From positions 1-53,035 of the forward strand of contig JACPFM010000012.1 in the NCBI GenBank assembly GCA_016182965.1: a stretch of 53,035 nucleotides of DNA, in the 5' to 3' direction. A model generated the notes under the pieces. It was not told where the DNA came from. It saw nothing but the letters and a program-made list of their open reading frames with translations, and ran no database searches. Both the position numbers and the translations under genes were made by a program. Positions 51,218-53,035 of this stretch are shown here, in pieces. Within the stretch, counting starts at the first letter, position 1. Each line of letters begins with the position of its first letter. This DNA comes from Deltaproteobacteria bacterium (lineage in GTDB: Bacteria > Myxococcota_A > Polyangia > Polyangiales > JADJMO01).

Positions 51218-52285
51218 TCAACCCGGCGGCTTGATGCAGCAGCCGGTCAGACAGTACGAGCCCGTCGGACACGGCATGGTCGGGCTGCACGGCGGGAAGC
51301 CGACCGGACAACCGGTGGTCCCTCCGTCGGGAGATCCAGCATCGGGCGGCGGCGCGTCGGGCGCGGTGCCGTCGGGCGGCGGCGCGTCGACGCCCGCGTC
51401 GGGCGGGGGCGGATAGCACTCGGGCGGCAGCGAGGTCTTGCCGAGGCACCAGTCGCACTTGGCGCACGGGTTGGTGCACTCGGGGACCTTCGTGCACGTC
51501 GGGCACTTGGTGGGATCGCCGAGCGCCTCGGTCGTGCAGCCGGCGACGAGCTTGACGGTGTAGACCTTGCCGGTCGCGTCGTAGACGTCGCAGCAGCCGG
51601 CGCAGTCGCAGCCCTTCGGCGTGAGCGGCTTGCAGTACTCGATGCACTTGGGCGGCGGCGGCGGGCACTCCTTCGGATCGGCGGCGGCGACCGGATCGTA
51701 CGGGCACTTCGGATCGGTCGATCCCGGCAGGCACTTGCCCGGCCAGTCGCAGCCGTCGTTGCCGGAGCCGCTGTTGCCGTCGAACCAGCAGTCCTGCTTG
51801 CACGGATCGATGTTGTCGCCCGGGATGCCGGTGGCGAACGAGCCCTCGTCGCGATCGAGCGGGCCGGTGCACTCCGGATCGAGCCAATCCGTGAGGCCGT
51901 CGCCGTCGTCGTCGAGGCAGTTGGTGCACTGCGTGCCGCCGGGGAGGCAGGGGTACGCCGCGTCGGTGAGGATCGCGCCGTCGGGCAGGAGCACCGCGCC
52001 GTCGGGGAGGATCACCGAGCCGTCGGGCAGGAGCGTGATGCCGTCGGGGACGCCGAGATCGGTGCCCGGGGTGGTCTCGGCGACGGTGGTGTCTTGCTCG
52101 ATCGTACCGTCACCGCCGAGCGTGTCGCCGCCACCGGTGCCCGTATCGCCGGCCGGCACGCACGCCGGATCGGTGGCCGGATCGCAGGTGGGCGTGTCTT
52201 CGGTGGTGGTGGAGCTGCACGCGATGCCGATGGCGCTCGTCAGGGCGAACACCGAGGCGACGGCGATCAACGTCCTCGAAGTCAT
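51218..52285 (-). CDS. Cys-rich lipoprotein with DDDGDG motif, longer paralogue
   Basis: The protein has 355 residues from ATG 52285, preceded by a GGAGGACGGGAGG ribosome-binding region. Lipobox IGIAC (Cys at about residue 23). It has four near-identical LPDG repeats (LLPDGSVILPDGAVLLPDG), then the same order of modules as its neighbour: CTNCLDDDGDGLTDWLDPEC, CKQDCWFDGNSGSGNDGC, EYCKPLTPKGCDCAGCC and the C-terminal LTGCCIKPPG. The central 70 residues are nearly identical in both proteins, while the linker and LPDG segments differ in length. It lies 21 bp upstream of its paralogue and is probably cotranscribed with it. Confidence 0.8.
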   Translation of the reverse strand: MTSRTLIAVASVFALTSAIGIACSSTTTEDTPTCDPATDPACVPAGDTGTGGGDTLGGDGTIEQDTTVAETTPGTDLGVPDGITLLPDGSVILPDGAVLLPDGAILTDAAYPCLPGGTQCTNCLDDDGDGLTDWLDPECTGPLDRDEGSFATGIPGDNIDPCKQDCWFDGNSGSGNDGCDWPGKCLPGSTDPKCPYDPVAAADPKECPPPPPKCIEYCKPLTPKGCDCAGCCDVYDATGKVYTVKLVAGCTTEALGDPTKCPTCTKVPECTNPCAKCDWCLGKTSLPPECYPPPPDAGVDAPPPDGTAPDAPPPDAGSPDGGTTGCPVGFPPCSPTMPCPTGSYCLTGCCIKPPG

Positions 52286-52353
52286 TCGGAAAGCCTCCCG
52301 TCCTCCTGAGGATCGGTCAACCCCCCACTTTGAGCAAAGAACGAGTCGGCGCG

Positions 52354-52399
52354 GTAGAGCACCGTACGACAGCCTGCGTCGTGCTCGTGTGCACTCTAC
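52354..52399. other. Imperfect hairpin in the leader of the Cys-rich lipoprotein genes
   Basis: GTAGAGCAC (52354-52362) pairs with GTGCACTCTAC (52389-52399) with a 2-nt bulge. Inside it, ACGAC-AGCCTGC-GTCGT forms a second stem. The hairpin lies about 70 bp upstream of the 52285 start. It shares TAGAGCACCG with the end of the 41584 element but not its full ends. Confidence 0.4.
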
Positions 52400-52471
52400 A
52401 CGGTAATTTTCGAGGAATTGCGCGCCTGCGCACCTCGTCGCACGAGACGATCGTGCCTCGATCTGGTGCCT

Positions 52472-52495
52472 CGGTGAGGACCGGAGGCCTCACCG
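52472..52495 (-). terminator. Hairpin terminator of the upstream large gene
   Basis: CGGTGAGG (52472-52479) and CCTCACCG (52488-52495) are exact 8-bp arms with an 8-nt loop. The hairpin ends 7 bp after the stop codon of the minus-strand gene at 52503. Confidence 0.6.
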
Positions 52496-52502
52496 TGCCC
52501 AA

Positions 52503-53035
52503 TCAGTCTTTGGCTCCGGGCTCGGCGCCGAGCAGCTCGCCGACGTCGTCGTCGGTCTTCGGGGTGTCGAGCAGCTCGCCGTTCGGTCCGTCGCGACGGA
52601 TGACGAACACGCGTCGCTGCACCGTCTCGCTGCTCTCGCGCGCCCACACACTGACGAAGTTCACGCCGGGCCGCAGCGGCACGTCGAGATCGAAGGCGAA
52701 CTTCTTCGGGTCGCCGCCGTTCTTGTTCGAGTGGTAGTAGACCTTGCGCGCCCCGACGAACACGTAGACGTCGAGGACGCGATCGCCGTCGGTCGCGAAG
52801 CCCTTGAGCTTGGCGCGATCGGTCCGCGTCACCAGGTCGAGCGCCTCGACCTCGATGACCGGCGGCGAGTGCGAGAGCAGATCGATCCACGGCTGGGTGC
52901 CGTTCGGCGGCGCGGCGACGTCTTTCTTGGCGGACGACGAGGAGATGGCCTTCGCCGGCTTGGGCGGCGGCGGCAGCGCGCCGGCGCCGATCTTGCCGGC
53001 GCTCTTCTGCGCGAAGCCGAAGCGACCGCCGCCCA
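52503..53035 (-). CDS. C-terminal part of a large secreted protein, possibly PDZ/S41-type protease
   Basis: The minus-strand frame is open from the window edge to the stop at 52503; the GTG at 52832 is internal, since upstream codons continue as protein-like sequence. About 177 residues are visible: GGRFGFAQKSAGKIGAG, a Pro/Lys/Ala-rich linker (about 20-55), then a beta-sandwich-like tail with PPVIEVEALDL, GDRVLDVYVFVGARKVYYHS, LRPGVNFVSVWARES and RRVFVIRRDG. This tail recalls the C-terminal domain of large PDZ-containing S41-type peptidases of myxobacteria (the MXAN_5808-type group), but the catalytic region is outside the window, so the identification is tentative. The terminator-like hairpin follows directly. 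Confidence 0.5.
   Translation of the reverse strand, partial: GGGRFGFAQKSAGKIGAGALPPPPKPAKAISSSSAKKDVAAPPNGTQPWIDLLSHSPPVIEVEALDLVTRTDRAKLKGFATDGDRVLDVYVFVGARKVYYHSNKNGGDPKKFAFDLDVPLRPGVNFVSVWARESSETVQRRVFVIRRDGPNGELLDTPKTDDDVGELLGAEPGAKD

Noticed and set aside
52354..52399. tRNA-like D-arm and anticodon arm
   Set aside because: GGTAGAGCACC looks like a D-arm and a 5-bp stem with 7-nt loop follows, but there is no U33, no acceptor stem, no T-arm and no upstream pairing partner.

Overview
The window looks like a chromosomal segment of a high-GC myxobacterium-like bacterium (Myxococcota, probably Polyangiales). The evidence is indirect: very GC-rich codons, many lipoproteins with Ala/Pro/Ser-rich low-complexity tails, FGE-sulfatase-domain proteins, a Ser/Thr kinase fused to such a domain, Cys-rich lipoproteins with DDDGDG repeats, OmpA/TSP3 proteins and a SpoVR homologue. 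I found no tRNA, rRNA or CRISPR. Most long antisense ORFs are GC-driven shadows and are left out.

Layout. 1-0.44 kb: the 5' part of a RAYT/IS200-like transposase (minus strand), a perfect AT-rich palindrome and a GCGTTC-based tandem repeat. 0.44-4.7 kb: dihydrofolate reductase, a SpoVR gene split by a 402-residue LAGLIDADG intein, and a retinol-dehydrogenase-like SDR. 4.7-12.2 kb: secreted or lipid-anchored proteins, including a divergent pair of FGE-domain genes, one of them a Ser/Thr kinase-FGE fusion. 12.2-15.2 kb: one ORF fusing a GH13 alpha-amylase-type enzyme to a radical SAM protein. 15.2-17.6 kb: a Cache-HAMP membrane sensor without output domain, coupled by a GTGA overlap to a pentameric ligand-gated channel. 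18.9-20.4 kb: a Tat/lipoprotein-type peptide with three KYGGPP motifs, overlapping (GTGA) a radical SAM/SPASM gene. This is a candidate ribosomally made, post-translationally modified peptide (RiPP-like) system and the most interesting locus here.

20.4-27.4 kb: an EamA transporter and a MocR-type regulator share a control region with an exact 12-bp inverted repeat. A YdeI-like protein, a large membrane protein, HPPD and an HD-domain phosphohydrolase follow. Two REP-like hairpins in inverted orientation sit between the membrane protein and HPPD. 27.4-32.3 kb: an overlapping OmpA / Cys-rich lipoprotein / lipoprotein operon and a CoxE-like VWA protein. 32.3-39.3 kb: a parvulin-type lipoprotein; a TonB-dependent receptor / YfiR-like / sensor histidine kinase operon that could form an outer-membrane-to-cytoplasm relay; a HEAT-like protein; and an SH3b-muramidase lipoprotein.

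39.5-53 kb: a membrane protein and a thioesterase, then a 176-bp near-palindromic element whose ends supply the stop codons of both convergent flanking genes. After that come grpE with a metallo-beta-lactamase-fold gene, a P1B-type ATPase homologue lacking its catalytic Asp next to a Fur regulator and GluQ-RS, an atypical SDR, a POT/MFS transporter, a DUF1697 protein, a tandem pair of Cys-rich lipoproteins, and the 3' end of a large gene, possibly a PDZ/S41-type protease.
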